From Bufo bufo (Eukaryota > Chordata > Amphibia > Anura > Bufonidae), in assembly GCF_905171765.1 (NCBI RefSeq), contig NC_053392.1, forward strand, positions 503,794,556 to 503,858,555: 64,000 bases of DNA, in the 5' to 3' direction. The stretch's first letter is position 1; each line of letters starts with the position of its first letter. Position numbers and translations under genes: made by a program. The notes under the pieces were generated by a model. The model saw only the letters and a list, made by a program, of their open reading frames with translations, ran no database searches and had not been told where the DNA came from. Shown in pieces: positions 20,043 to 31,368 of the stretch.

Positions 20043-20660
20043 CAAAAAACAATAAGGGCCCCCCAATGCACATTTCTCCAGTCCAAACAAAACCAGGGCT
20101 GCCGCGGCCCCATGGCACATTTCTCCAGCAGTGCCAGCACATGCACAGACATCTCTCTCATGAATTTGAGATGTCTGTGCATGTACTGGCACTGCTGGAG
20201 AAATGTGCCATGGGGCCACCGTGGTTCTGTTTGGACTGGAGAAATGTGCATGGGGGGGGGGGGGGGGTTTGAATGACTCAGAGTCATGAGAAAGATGTCT
20301 GTGCATATGCTGGCACTGCTGGAGAAATGTGCCATGGGGCTGCGGCTGCCCTGGTTCTGTTTGGACTGGACTGGAGAAATGTGCATTGCGGGGGGGAGGG
20401 GGAGTCATGAGAGAGATGTCTGTGCATGTGGTTCTGTCACAGGGGCCGCCCTGGTCCTGTCACATCTCTCTCATGACTGAGTCATTCCCCCCCCCCCCCC
20501 ATGCACATTTCTCCAGTTCAAACAGAACCAGGGCGGCCCCATGGCACATTTCTCCAGCAGTGCCAGCACATGCACAGACATCTCTCTCATGACTCCCCCC
20601 CCCCCCCCCCCTTCACCCCCAATCCAATGCACATTTCTCCAGTCCAAAAAACAGAACCAG
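20043..20660. repeat. Alternating-orientation array with C/G tracts
   Basis: A module containing TGTGCATGTACTGGCACTGC and TGGAGAAATGTGCCATGGGG occurs about five times in alternating orientation. Modules are separated by TCTCTCATGACT blocks and by pure G or C tracts of about 11-17 bases (near 20,252-20,269, 20,487-20,500 and 20,596-20,611). All three forward frames stay open over parts of it, but the composition is repeat, not protein. Confidence 0.8.
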
Positions 20661-20925
20661 GGCGGGCTAGTTACAGTACAGTGGCTGGCACTACTGGGAC
20701 AGGTGAGATGGTGGGAATGGGATCCAGTAACTAAGTTGTTGTAACTAACCAGTAACTGTTGGAACTTGGCTGCCTCCTGTCAGTCCTTAAGTCTTCTGTG
20801 TGTGGGTGGCGGGCCTTCCCTGGCAGAGTCTGTGGGCTGTGGCTGGCTGCCGCTGGTTCTTCTTCTCTGCTCTGGGGGCGGAGCTGTGGCAACAGATAGA
20901 CGCGGCACGCTCACTCACAGCCAGT

Positions 20926-21172
20926 GTCGGACTGGGGTACCTAGGGCCCACCAGTAAAATTTATTTTGGGGGCCCACCATATGGATACATTTAAATATAA
21001 TAAATAATCTAACAAGTTTTTTATATGAACATAGGCTGGTGGAGGTGCTGTACACTGAAAATATGTATGTAGTGCAGTAAGTCTTGTGCAGGGGGTGGGA
21101 GACTAGGGGCCCACCTTGCTCAGGGGCCCACCAGGGGATTCCCCTGTACCCCTGTGGGCCAGTCCGAGACTG
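20926..21172. mobile_element. MITE with CAGTGTCGGACTGG termini
   Basis: The left end CAGTGTCGGACTGGGGTACC and the right end TGGGCCAGTCCGAGACTG are inverted. The interior has repeated GGGGCCCACC blocks. It is nested in the hAT element. Confidence 0.7.
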
Positions 21173-21406
21173 CTCACAGCCACTGCTCGTCGAGTCTCTT
21201 AAAGAGGCAGGCAGAGCGGGGCTCAGAGCGTCCACCGGCAGGGGCCCCCTCCTTTCCATATTATTCCGGATCGCGCGCCGCCGAGGACTCCATTGTGGCT
21301 CGCCGACCACTGCCCTATCCCTTAGCTGACAAAAACATGGCGCATATCAAACTATTGCCGAAACCGGCTAAAGACCTCTTCCTGGCCTCACCATACAATC
21401 CATTTC

Positions 21407-21718
21407 GACTAGGCTACATGCACACGAATGTTGTTTGTTTCAGTGTCCGTTCCATTTTTTTTGCGGATAGGATGCGGACCCATTCTTTTTAATGGGTCCG
21501 CAAAAAATGCAGACAGCACACCGTGTGCTGTCCGCATCAGTATGTCCGTTCCGTAGCCTTGCAAAACAAAATAGAACATGTCCTATTCTTGTCCGTTTTA
21601 GGCATTGTTACAATGGATCTGCAAAAAAAAAACGGATGTCATCAGTTGTTTTTTTTTGTTTTTCGGATCCGCAATTTGCAGACCGCAAAACACATACGGT
21701 CGTGTGCATGTAGCCTTA
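21407..21718. mobile_element. Harbinger-like MITE
   Basis: The termini TAGGCTACATGCACACGAATG and GTCGTGTGCATGTAGCCTTA are inverted with three-base TTA/CTA edges. The core contains GACAGCACACCGTGTGCTGTC and several GGATCCGC-like blocks. Confidence 0.75.
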
Positions 21719-21784
21719 GCGCGCTAATATCAGCTCAAGTCTGTCCGCCATTACTTTGGACAATAACTTTAGATCTATATTGAT

Positions 21785-21926
21785 TAGGGCAGAGTTTCCC
21801 AACCAGTGTGCCTCCAGCTGTTGCAAAACTACACCTCCCAGCATGCCCGTACAGCCAAATGCAGTCTGGGCATGCTGGGAGTTGTAGTTTTGCAACAGCT
21901 GGAGGCACACTGGTTGGGAAACACTG
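21785..21926. mobile_element. Fold-back MITE, CCAGCATGCC family
   Basis: The left arm TTTCCCAACCAGTGTGCCTC and on to CTCCCAGCATGCC pairs with the right arm GGCATGCTGGGAG and on to GGCACACTGGTTGGGAAA. A relative lies at 46,862-47,001. This is a very common vertebrate fold-back repeat. Confidence 0.8.
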
Positions 21927-22466
21927 AATTAGGTTTTCACCCGGGGATGAGTGGTGGTGACCAATATTCAGCGGGTAGATGAAGTATCCTGATAACTGAC
22001 GCTAAGAAAGCGCTTGACAAGGTGTGCTGGGGATGGACTGGAACTGTCCTGGATATGATAGGTATAAAGGGCCTATTTGACCGCATTATATACCAACCCC
22101 CAGGCCAGGATAAATACCCCAGGTTTGCTCTCTCCTAATATTACATTAGAGAGAGGTTCTATTGCTAGGTTAAATAGAGTCCTATGTTGGGCACCTGATT
22201 TTAAGGGAATCAAGGTGGGATCGGAGATGAAACAGGCACTTTTTACAGATAATCTCCTAGTATTTTTAGAACACCCTCAGAGGGACTGACAAATTTCTTG
22301 ACACCTACAGACATTTGGGCAACTCTTGGGGTTTAAGATTAATGCAACGAAGAGTGAGCTTCTCTTATCAGATTTTTGGTGGAGGAACTGCACGGCCTTT
22401 TGTGCTTTTCCATAAGTGTATAAAACATTTATCTAAATATCCTAGTTATAGTGGATTTGCTATATA

Positions 22467-24001
22467 CAGTCCTGATCAAAAGTTTAAGACCACTTGAAAA
22501 ATGGCAAAAAATCATATTTAGCATGGCTGGATCTTAACAAGGTTCCAAGTAGAGCTTTAACATGCAACAAGAAGAAATGGGAGTGAGACAAAACATTTTT
22601 TGAGCATTCAATTTAATGAAAACAACGAATAAAGGGAAACGGGCTGTTTTTCAGCTGATCCAAAGTTTAGGACCACACCTCCAAAAAAAAGAAATCCAAC
22701 TTCCAAACATGAACTCAGTAATGAGTAGCTCCGCCGTTATTGTTTATCACTTCAAAAATTTGTTTCGGCATGCTTGATGCAAGCGTTTCCATGAGGTGAG
22801 TGGGAACATTTCTCCAAGTGGTGAAGACTGCCGCACGAAGGCCATCTACTGTCTGGAACTGTTGTCCATTTTTGTAAACTTCCCTTGCCATCCATCCCCA
22901 AAGGTTCTCAATTGGATTTAGATCAGGGGAACAGGATGGGCCAAAAGAGTGATGTTATTCTCCTGGAAGAAGTCCCTTGTCCTGCGGGCATTGTGTACTG
23001 TAGCGTTGTCCTGTTGAAAAACCCAGTAGTTACCACACAGACAAGGGCCCTCAGTCATGAGGAATGCTCTCTGCAACATCTGGACATAGCCAGCGGCCGT
23101 TTGACGCCCCTGCACTGCCTTAAGCTCCATTGTTCCACTGAAGGAAAAAGCACCCCAGACGATTATGGCGCCCCCTCCACTGTGGCGCGTAGAAAGCATC
23201 TCAGGTGGGATCTGCTTGTCATGCCAGTACCGTTGGAAACCATCAGGACCATCAAGGTTACATTTTTTCTCATCAGAGAATAAAACTTTCTTCCACCTTT
23301 TGAATGTCCCATGTTTGGTGCTCTCTTGCAAAGTCCAAACGAGCAGTTCTGTGGCGTTCAAGGAGACGAGGTCTTTGAAGACTTTTTTTGTTTTTGAAGC
23401 CCTTCAGTCTCAGATGCCATCTGATGGTTATGGGTCTGCAGTCAGCACCAGTAAGTGCCTTAATTTGGGTTGAGGATCGTCCAGTGTCTTGACGGACAGC
23501 CAATTGGATCCACCGGCTCAGTGCTGATGAAATTTTTTTTGGGGTCTTCCACTTGACTTTTTTTTGTTCCATAACCCTCAGGATCATTTAAGAAATTCCA
23601 AATGACTGTCTTACTGCGTCCCACCTCAGCAGTGATGGCGCTCTGTGAGAGACCCTGCTTATGCAGTTCAACAACCCGACCACGTTCAAAAAGGGAGAGT
23701 TTTTTTGCCTTTGCCATCACAACGTGTGACTACCTGACAGAAAATGACAATGAATCCACATCTTTGCACAGATTTGGCCTTTTAAAAGCATGTGGTTCTA
23801 AAATTTGGATCAGCTGAAAAACAGCCTGTTTCAGTTTAATTGTTATTTTCAATTAATTGAATGCTCAAAAAATGTTTGGTCTCACTCTCATTTCTTCTTG
23901 TTGCATGTTGAAGCTCTACTTGGAACCTTGTTAATATCCTACAATGTAAAATATGATTTTTTGCCATTTTTTAAGTGGTCTTAAACTTTTGATCAGGACT
24001 G
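22467..24001 (-). mobile_element. Tc1-like transposon
   Basis: TA flanks both ends (22,465-22,466 and 24,002-24,003). The inverted termini begin CAGTCCTGATCAAAAGTTTA and extend for more than 100 bp, including a repeated AACATTTTTTGAGCATTCAA segment near both ends. It sits in the L1 body at 19-27 kb and carries a decayed minus-strand transposase. Confidence 0.93.
22900..23720 (-). pseudogene. Tc1-like transposase pseudogene
   Basis: The N-terminal part (23,720-23,460) reads MMAKAKKLSLFERGRVVELH with a helix-turn-helix. The middle overlaps in a second frame (23,587-23,273). The catalytic part (23,361-22,918) has [12 protein letters not shown] and [15 protein letters not shown]. The third-residue region after ITLLAHP is frameshifted, although LNPIE can be traced in another frame at about 22,905-22,920. 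At least two frameshifts inactivate it. Confidence 0.88.
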
Positions 24002-25562
24002 TATATCTATAAGAGGCCGTATTCTTATATTTACCATTTTGTATGTATTAAGATGGCCTAGAGCAGGGGTACTCAACTGGCGGACCGCGGTCCAAATACG
24101 GACCGCGGCCGCCAGTTGTCCGGACCCCGGCCATCCTTCAGAGCGCTCCTCCAATCGATTCAGTTCAGAGTGATCCGATCCGTTTGAACCGGCTCAGCTC
24201 AGTCACAGCACACAGCAATGCTGACAGAGACGCTCACCTCACGCTGGCAGCAGGAGCCTGAGGGCGGGACTCGGGAGGAGCGTAATATGATCTTAGAGTG
24301 GAAGCTGGCTTCTGCCAGCCCCACCCCTCCCTGCCCACCAACCAATCACCGACCAGAGCTGAGGGGGCGAGGCCAGCACAGCACACTAGCAGCTCTGACT
24401 CGAGTCCTCGGAGTAGTACAGGGTCAGGGAGTCTAAAGGAATGGAATGAGTCACAAGAACCTAAAGATCCGACTCAGTTAGTGACTCATTCGATTCATTG
24501 AGTTAGAAGAGCCGTGAGTCAGACTGTAGAACAGGTTACACTGAGGCTGTCGGCTCTTGTTGCAGCAGTGATAAGATTAAGGGACAGGAGCAGAGATATG
24601 AGAGAAGGGACAGATGACAGTTCAGCACATAGTTTTCCCTGTGCATTCACATTTCACTTCACTTGGTTGGTTGTACTACTGTCAGTGTCAGACTGTTGTC
24701 ACTGTGGGTAACAATGCACAACAGACAACAATTCACATTGCACACCACAGTGACAGCTTCCTCCTGTCCGCCTGTCCAACGTCAGCCTCAACTTCCCTTT
24801 ACTATAAAAAAATCACTCTTCCTGACTCACTCAATACTAATCAGAGACGAGTTCAACTTCAGAGAGCTGAAGAGCCGACTCACTGCAGTGTCACTGACTG
24901 AGTCAGCAGCTGCGCATGCGCACCGGCACCTAGAGTCTTCAGTTCACTTGCGAGTCAGCTCAGCAGTCTGACTCGCCAAGTGAACCGAAGATCCGATTCT
25001 GATCCGAATGAGCTGATTCAAATGAACCGATTCACCTAAAAGATCCGAACTTCCCATCACTATCTCCTGCACACTGTGCCGTGCAGGAGGAGGAGCTTAC
25101 CGGCGCACTTCCTCCTGTCCCAGAGCGCAGTGAGACAGGCCGGCTCCCTCCACATATAGCGCTCCTCCTCCTGCACACTCTGGTACGTGCAAGAGGCGGA
25201 GCTTACCGGCAAACTTCCTCCTTCCCAGTGGCGCAGTGAGAGACGGCTCCCTCCACATGCAGGCACCAGCGCTTTCTCCCTCAGTGCGCTCACAGGTCCC
25301 TCCTCCCCTGCAGCAGCGGCAGCACATAAGGGAGCTCCAAGCTCCAAAGGACACTTACCTGCTGCTGGAGAGGGGAGGGACATCACCACTGCCACCAATA
25401 AGTCACATTTGGGGAGGAAGAGGGGCATGGAGAGGGCTACAGAGGCAGGAACACGTCACTGACTGCAGGAAAGGGCTCCAATCAGTGTCGTGTTCCCATC
25501 TCTCCTGGGCCATCTTCTTTAGGTAACCATATTAAATAAAGTGATTAAGCCCCATCAAACCA

Positions 25563-25752
25563 TGATAGTTTTGTTCCGCATCCAATTCCCATTATTGGGG
25601 CATTGGATGCGGACCCCTTAGTTTCAATGGAGCGGAAAAAGATGCAGACAGCACACAGTGTGCTGTCTGCATCTCTTGTGGCCCCATTGTAATTAAGGGG
25701 TCGCATCCAATCCCCCAATAATGGGAATTGGATGCGGAACAAAACTATCATA
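25563..25752. mobile_element. Fold-back MITE nested in hAT
   Basis: The left arm GATAGTTTTGTTCCGCATCC with AATTCCCATTATTGGG pairs with the right CCCAATAATGGGAATTGG ending GGAACAAAACTATC. The centre is CAGACAGCACACAGTGTGCTG. Confidence 0.75.
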
Positions 25753-25851
25753 TGTCTGTTCTGTGGCTTGGGTTGCCACCCGGCCAGTAGTTCACCAGCA
25801 AGGCTGGTATTTTAGTTCCCTTGCCGGTGCCAGAATTTTCCTGTAAGGACT

Positions 25852-26200
25852 GTTAAGGTACTTTCACACTTGCGGCAGGACGGATCCGACAGGCTGTTCA
25901 CCCTGTCAGATCCGTCCTGCCGCTATTTCGCCGGACTGCCACTCCCCATTGACTATAGCGGGAGTGGAGCTACGGTGCAGCATGGCAGTGCACGGCGTGA
26001 GGCCGCCAGACGAAAAAGTCGGACATGTAGTACTTTTAGTCTGGCGGCCTCTCACCGTGCTGCGCCGTAGCTCTGCCCCCATCCCCATTATAGTCGATGG
26101 GCACAGAGCAGCGGCACGGCGAAGTAGTGGCAAAATGGATATGACAGGGTGAGCAGCCTGTCGGATCCGTCCTTCTGCAAGTGTGAAAGTACCCTTACTA
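25852..26200. mobile_element. Harbinger-like MITE
   Basis: The inverted ends TTAAGGTACTTTCACACTTGC and CAAGTGTGAAAGTACCCTTA enclose GGACGGATCCGACAGGCTG and its inverse. It is nested in the hAT element. Confidence 0.75.
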
Positions 26201-26741
26201 ATGAGCGCTTCCATCATGGAACGCCCATTAGTACAGCCGTTACCTCCACCGCTACTTGTGCTAGTAAAAAAATTAATAAAATTACGGTACCTCCACCTCC
26301 ATTTGCTCACGCTGTGGAGAGCACTCCCTGCTGACTAGAAGCTCAGGACAGGACCTACAAGACGTCATCACGTTGGAGCACCGGTCCTGAGCTTGCAGTC
26401 AGCAGCGAATGTTCACCGCAGCCAGGTGAATGCAAATTTTATTTTATTTTTTTGCAAAAGCAGAGAAGGGGGGCACTAATGGGGGCATTACTCTTACTGG
26501 GGGCACTAATGGGGACATTATTCTTACTGGGGGCATTATTCTTACTGGGGCACTAATGTGGCCATTACTAATTCTGGGACTTACCCGGGGCGCTCCACTA
26601 TAACGTCAGAGCGCCCCACGCGCATGGATCACATGATCGCATGGCATCTTTACTGTTGGCATTCAGCTCGGACCTTCACCTGACTGCAGACCCAGGTATG
26701 TGGACCTTTAATAAAACTAGTTGAGTACCCCTGGCCTAGAG

Positions 26742-28341
26742 AGTGTTCATGGGAAGGACGGTTCAGATGATTTGTTCTCATGAATGTACCAGTCTGAAAA
26801 GAGGCCTTCCTGTCTACATATAAATTTATAGCTGAGATACGGATTCTCTGGACACAGCTGGTCATAATTACATCTACAGTTTGGTATCTGCTAATGAAGC
26901 AGAAAGTCTGTAATATCTATGTACACTTATAATCAACCTTCGTTTTGTATAAGAAAATCTTTGAAACCTATATATTGTTATATTGTTACGTCTTTTTAAG
27001 GACATTTATATATATATATCGTATATATTTTGGGAACGCATATATTCCTAGAACATGATCAAAACAGTTTGAGTATAGACTTTGTTAATGAGTATCTGTA
27101 AAGATGTGGTATTTTACTAACAATCAATTAACCGTTGGTGTAGCAGAGGAGGCACGGATATCTCTGTGAGAAAACAAGACTCATTCATATTATCGGTCCC
27201 ATAATTTAACAATGTGAGAAATATTCAAATGGCGTCTAAAAGTCTGTCCCTAATTGGTAAGAAGTGTCAAAATTAATCCATTAGCTTTGATTTAAACTTC
27301 CAGATCAGTCAGGTGTGTGTAGTAAAGATGAAGTCAGACTTGAATAGGTAACTCTTTAGGGCATGCTGCTTATGACTTATACAACAGTGCCACCTAGGTA
27401 TGAGTAGGTAACACTACACCAATAGCAAAAGTGCATTCTGGGTACATGACGTCACATTCCTTATCAATGTACACGCCTATCCGACAATGATTGGAAAGTT
27501 CCAAACTAGGAAGGTGTGTTCATCTGATAAGTTTTTGGTTAAGAAACCACATATGAGTGGTGAAAAGGGAAGAGGGAAAAAAAGGGAAAAACAAAGAAAG
27601 AAAGGGAGATCCCTGGAGAAGATCCTAATTATCAAAAGATTCGGAGAGCTGACTTCCCCGAGACTCTGCACATCACTTGACCCTTGGGTAATGTATATTT
27701 TAGTTTTATGTAGTATTGCTATAAATGAATTGGCTTGATACTTAGCCAACCCCCGCTTATTGCGGACGTATAGTTTTAGTACTACATCAATGTTGGCGGC
27801 ATTCAGTGAAAATGCATGTCACTGAATACAAGATCTGATATTGATCACAAGAGAGCTTCTCTGTTGGGAATCTTTATATTCCCTAGTTTGAGATCAAGCT
27901 GATAATTTATACGTTTTATTGCAATACTACCATTATCCAAGATTGGACATAGTTAGCAGAGCCGGGGCTCGTATCTGTCATTTTCTTAATTGAATTTCTG
28001 TGCATAATCAATTGATATATCTCTCATAATTTAAAGCAATATTGCATAAAATTCTTGTGTTGGTTAAATAGAATAGAGTGCTGATAAATGTGTTCTTTTG
28101 GCACCATCTAGTGGTGAATTTTGGGTACTGCATATCATTGTGTATTATTAGCTTTACATTGATTAATCTTTGTGTTTTAAATTATTGTACAATAAATCAT
28201 TTATATTTTTGCATAGATGCTTGTACCCTGTTCTTACTGATTGCACAAAATATTTGGGTTCTCGATCAAACTCTTTTTGGACGTGTTTATATGTCCACCT
28301 CGCGGATCAATATCATTTGAATAATTTTTCTTTTGATCCAT

Positions 28342-28369
<28 letters not shown>
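26742..28369. other. Non-coding region, possible L1 tail then unclassified repeat
   Basis: To about 27,000 the sequence continues the L1 interrupted by the hAT insertion, but no coding motif survives. From 27,000 to 28,340 there is A/T-rich sequence with several AATAAA or ATTAAA-like motifs and no ORF worth calling. An old LTR or solo element is conceivable, but no boundaries were found. A (TA)n microsatellite occupies 28,343-28,369. Confidence 0.4.
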
Positions 28370-28372
<3 letters not shown>

Positions 28373-29421
28373 TCACCTAAAGAATTATTAGGAACACCTG
28401 TTCTATTTCTCATTAATGCAATTATCTAGTCAACCAATCACATGGCAGTTGCTTCAATGCATTTAGGGGGGTGGTCCTGGTCAAGACAATCTCCTGAACT
28501 CCAAACTGAATGTCAGAATGGGAAAGAAAGGTGATTTAAGCAATTTTGAGCGTGGCATGGTTGTTGGTGCCAGACGGGCCGGTCTGAGTATTTCACAATC
28601 TGCTCAGTTACTGGGATTTTCACGCACAACCATTTCTAGGGTTTACAAAGAATGGTGTGAAAAGGGAAAAACATCCAGTATGCGGCAGTCCTGTGGGCAA
28701 AAATGCCTTGTGGATGCTAGCGGTCAGAGGAGAATGGGCCGACTGATTCAAGCTGATAGAAGAGCAACGTTGACTGAAATAACCACTCGTTACAACCGAG
28801 GTATGCAGCAAAGCATTTGTAAAGCCACAACACGCACAACCTTGAGGCGGGTGGACTACAACAGCAGAAGACCCCCACCTGGTATCACTCATCTCCACTA
28901 CAAATGGGATAAAAGAGGCTACAATTTGCACGAGCTCACCAAAATTGGACTGTTGAAGACTGGAAAAATGTTGCCTGGTCTGATGAGTCTCGATTTCTGT
29001 TGAGACATTCAAATAGTAGAGTCCGAATTTGGCGTAAACAGAATGAGAACATGTATCCATCCTCTGATGGCTACTTCCAGCAGGATAATGCACCATGTCA
29101 CAAAGCTCGAATCATTTCAAATTGGTTTCTTGAACATGACAATGAGTTCACTGTACTAAAATGGCCCCCACAGTCACCAGATCTCAACCCAATAGAGCAT
29201 CTTTGGGATGTGGTGGAACAGGAGCTTTGTGCCCTGGATGTGCATCCCTCAAATCTCCATCAACTGCAAGATGCTATCCTATCAATATGGGCCAACATTT
29301 CTAAAGAATGCTATCAGCACCTTGTTGAATCAATGCCACGTAGAATTAAGGCAGTTCTGAAGGCAAAAGGGGGTCCAACACCGTATTAGTATGGTGTTCC
29401 TAATAATTCTTTAGGTGAGTG
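28370..29421 (+). mobile_element. Tc1-like transposon copy A, internally deleted
   Basis: Inverted ends CACTCACCTAAAGAATTATT occur at both sides; the left flank is a TA microsatellite. The plus strand holds a broken transposase starting at 28,518. It is the same family as the copy at 39,087-40,136. Confidence 0.93.
28518..29389 (+). pseudogene. DD36E Tc1-like transposase, deleted and frameshifted
   Basis: It starts MGKKGDLSNFERGMVVGARR. The frame is lost near 28,870, so the stretch with WSDESRF (first Asp retained in DNA at about 28,977-28,997) is out of phase. It resumes with RIWRKQNENMYPSSDGYFQQ, then DNAPCHKA and [11 protein letters not shown], ending GGPTPY. Thirty-six residues separate the second Asp and the Glu. 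About 50 residues expected between ENM and YPSSDGYF are missing. Inactive. Confidence 0.9.
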
Positions 29422-29441
29422 TGTGTGTGTATATATATATA

Positions 29442-30363
29442 CAGTACAGACCAAGTTTGGACACACCTTCTCATTCAAAGAGTTTTCTTTATTTCATGAC
29501 TATGAAAATTGTAGATTCACACTGAAGGCATCAAAACTATGAATTAACACGTGGAATTATATACATAACAAACAAGTGTGAAACAACTGAAAATATGTCA
29601 TATTCTAGGTTCTTCAAAGTAGCCACCTTTTGCTTTGATTACTGCTTTGCACACTCTTGGCATTCTTGATGAGCTTCAAGAAGTAGTCCCCTGAAATGGT
29701 TTTCACTTCACAGGTGTGCCCTGTCAGGTTTAATAAGTGGGATTTCTTGCCTTATAAATGGGGTTGGGTCCATCAGTTGCGTTGAGGAGAAGTCAGGTGG
29801 ATACACAGCTGATAGTCCTACTGAATAGACTGTTAGAATTTGTATTATGGCAAGAAAAAAGCAGCTAAGTAAAGAAAAACGAGTGGCCATCATTACTTTA
29901 AGAAGAGGTGGTCAGTCAGTCAGCCGAAAACTTTGAAAGTAAGGGCTATTTGACCATGAAGGAGAGTGATGGGGTGCTGCGCCAGATGACCTGGCCTCCA
30001 CAGTCACCGGACCTGAACCCAATCGAGATGGTTTGGGGTGAGCTAGACCGCAGAGTGAAGGCAAAAGGGCCAACAAGTGCTAAGCATCTCTGGGAACTCC
30101 TTCAAGACTGTTGGAAGACCATTTCAGGGGACTACCTCTTGAAGCTCATCAAGAGAATGCCAAGAGTGTGCAAAGCAGTAATCAAAGCAAAAGGTGGCTA
30201 CTTTGAAGAACCTAGAATATGACATATTTTCAGTTGTTTCACACTTGTTTGTTATATATATAATTCCACATGTGTTAATTCATAGTTTTGATGCCTTCAT
30301 AGTCATGAAAATAAAGAAAACTCTTTGAATGAGAAGGTGTGTCCAAACTTTTGGTCTGTACTG
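29442..30363 (+). mobile_element. Tc1-like transposon, internally deleted, 250-bp inverted ends
   Basis: TA flanks both ends. The left arm (29,442-29,706) and right arm (30,110-30,363) are inverted copies. The right arm also encodes the transposase C-terminus. Coding remnants are the start MARKKQLSKEKRVAIITLRR (29,848) and, after a deletion near 29,935, [20 protein letters not shown] to KAKGGYFEEPRI (stop at about 30,222). The first two catalytic residues are deleted. Confidence 0.9.
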
Positions 30364-30450
30364 TATATATCCAACAAAGAAAAACAGCAGCACTAATGGT
30401 GGATCCTGGTGCAAATTCCTCCGACCACGGGCAAAGTGGTCATCAATGGT

Positions 30451-30648
30451 ATTAGTTCTCCAAAAAAGAGGCAGCACTCCAATATAAAAAGTGAAAAGAC
30501 CCGCTTTATTCCCCTCTGCAACATTTCAACTGCTCATTGCTGTTGCTTGATAAAGACTGCAATGAGCAGTTGAAACGTTGCAGAGGGGAATAAAGCGGGT
30601 CTTTTCACTTTTTATATTGGAGTGCTGCCTTTTTTTTGGAGAACTAAT
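30451..30648. mobile_element. Fold-back repeat with 90-bp arms
   Basis: The left arm 30,451-30,540 (ATTAGTTCTCCAAAAAAGAG through TGCTCATTGC) and the right arm 30,559-30,648 are near-perfect reverse complements, with an 18-bp loop TGTTGCTTGATAAAGACT. The flanking 30,366-30,450 may belong to the same element. Confidence 0.8.
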
Positions 30649-30795
30649 ATATATATATAGCATTTGCTTTATACAGGCCTCAAGTCACAGTGGCCTTGAC
30701 CAGTATACACTATTTAGACGTAAATATAGGAAAAACCCCTGACTTAATCTATAAACTCAATTATACTCCATTGATATAACAGATACTGACTGAGT

Positions 30796-31115
30796 TAGGG
30801 CTCATGAACATGAACGTATTTTCTTTCCGTGTCCCTTCTATTTTTTTATTTTTTATTTTTGCAGACCGTATACGGAACCATCAATTTCAATGGGTCCAGA
30901 AAAAAAAAAAAGGAAGGTACTCAGTGTGTATTCCGTTTCTGTATTTCCGTTCCGCAAAAAAAAAGAACATGTCTTATTATTGTCCGCATTATGGACAAGG
31001 ATAGTACTGTTCTATTAGGGGCCAGCTGTTCCGTTCCGCAAAATACGGAATGCAAACGGATGTCATCCGTATTTTTTGCGGATCGCAAAATACATACGGT
31101 TGTGTGAACAAGCCC
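30796..31115. mobile_element. Harbinger-like MITE
   Basis: TTA duplications flank GGGCTCATGAACATGAACG and GGTTGTGTGAACAAGCCC. The interior has GGAACGGA-like repeats and ACCGTATACGG blocks. Confidence 0.75.
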
Positions 31116-31368
31116 TTAGAAAGATTGACGCACCTTTCGATTTCCCTGTAGAGACGCTGCCATCTAATTAAGACAGTCAGTTTCACAAGACTTCTTTATC
31201 CCATGCAAACCATCTTTCTATTGATTAAACACTCTGATATTACTACTCTGGAGACAACAAATGGTTCCTTCAGTAACAACCGAAAGGGACATTAGGGCGT
31301 CTGGAACAGGTTGATAGATGTAGTAATTCTTACCGACCGGGGATTGGAGTATCGGACAAACTCGTTGC

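Larger units (their letters stand above)
19802..21312. mobile_element. Nonautonomous hAT-like element
   Basis: An exact 8-bp duplication CCCTATCC flanks it (19,794-19,801 and 21,313-21,320). The left end is CAGTGGTGGGCAAAC; the right end, reverse complemented, is CAGTGGTCGGCGAGCC. The L1 frame on either side rejoins when one duplication copy is removed. No transposase was seen. The interior holds the palindromic array at 20,043-20,660 and a MITE at 20,926-21,172. Confidence 0.85.
19165..22464 (+). mobile_element. L1-like LINE ORF2 remnant, heavily interrupted
   Basis: Plus-strand fragments are colinear with L1 ORF2. They are an endonuclease end near 19,190-19,290 (ISDHAPVLLLL, broken by stops), a linker to 19,801, HIKLLPKPAKDLFLASPY near 21,340-21,400, then GFHPGMSGGDQYSAGR and ILITDAKKALDKV of the reverse transcriptase (21,935-22,040), and ALFTDNLLVFL near 22,235-22,270. 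Insertions are a hAT (19,802-21,312) and MITEs (21,407-21,718 and 21,785-21,926). A small piece between the MITEs is inverted. The element is dead. Confidence 0.8.
24064..26733. mobile_element. Nonautonomous hAT-like element, 2.7 kb
   Basis: An exact 8-bp duplication GCCTAGAG flanks it (24,056-24,063 and 26,734-26,741). The inverted ends are CAGGGGTACTCAACTGG and, reversed, CAGGGGTACTCAACTAG. Nested inside are GATCCGAA-rich sequence ending TTCCCATCACTA (another hAT edge, near 25,045-25,065), a tandem duplication of about 115 bp (25,068-25,270), a palindrome (25,563-25,752), a Harbinger-like MITE (25,852-26,200) and short GGGGGCATTATTCTTACTG repeats (26,462-26,560). No transposase was found. 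Confidence 0.85.

Noticed and set aside
20007..20592. Overlapping ORFs of 80-140 codons on both strands
   Set aside because: They are translations of an inverted repeat array with C/G tracts; the same peptide appears on both strands.
25060..25526. Ala/Gly/Pro-rich ORFs on both strands
   Set aside because: They are a GC-rich tandem duplication inside a hAT element; there is no domain and no codon pattern.
26990..28340. Possible solo LTR or endogenous retrovirus
   Set aside because: No TG...CA boundaries with a target duplication, no primer-binding site and no gag, pol or env code could be recognised.
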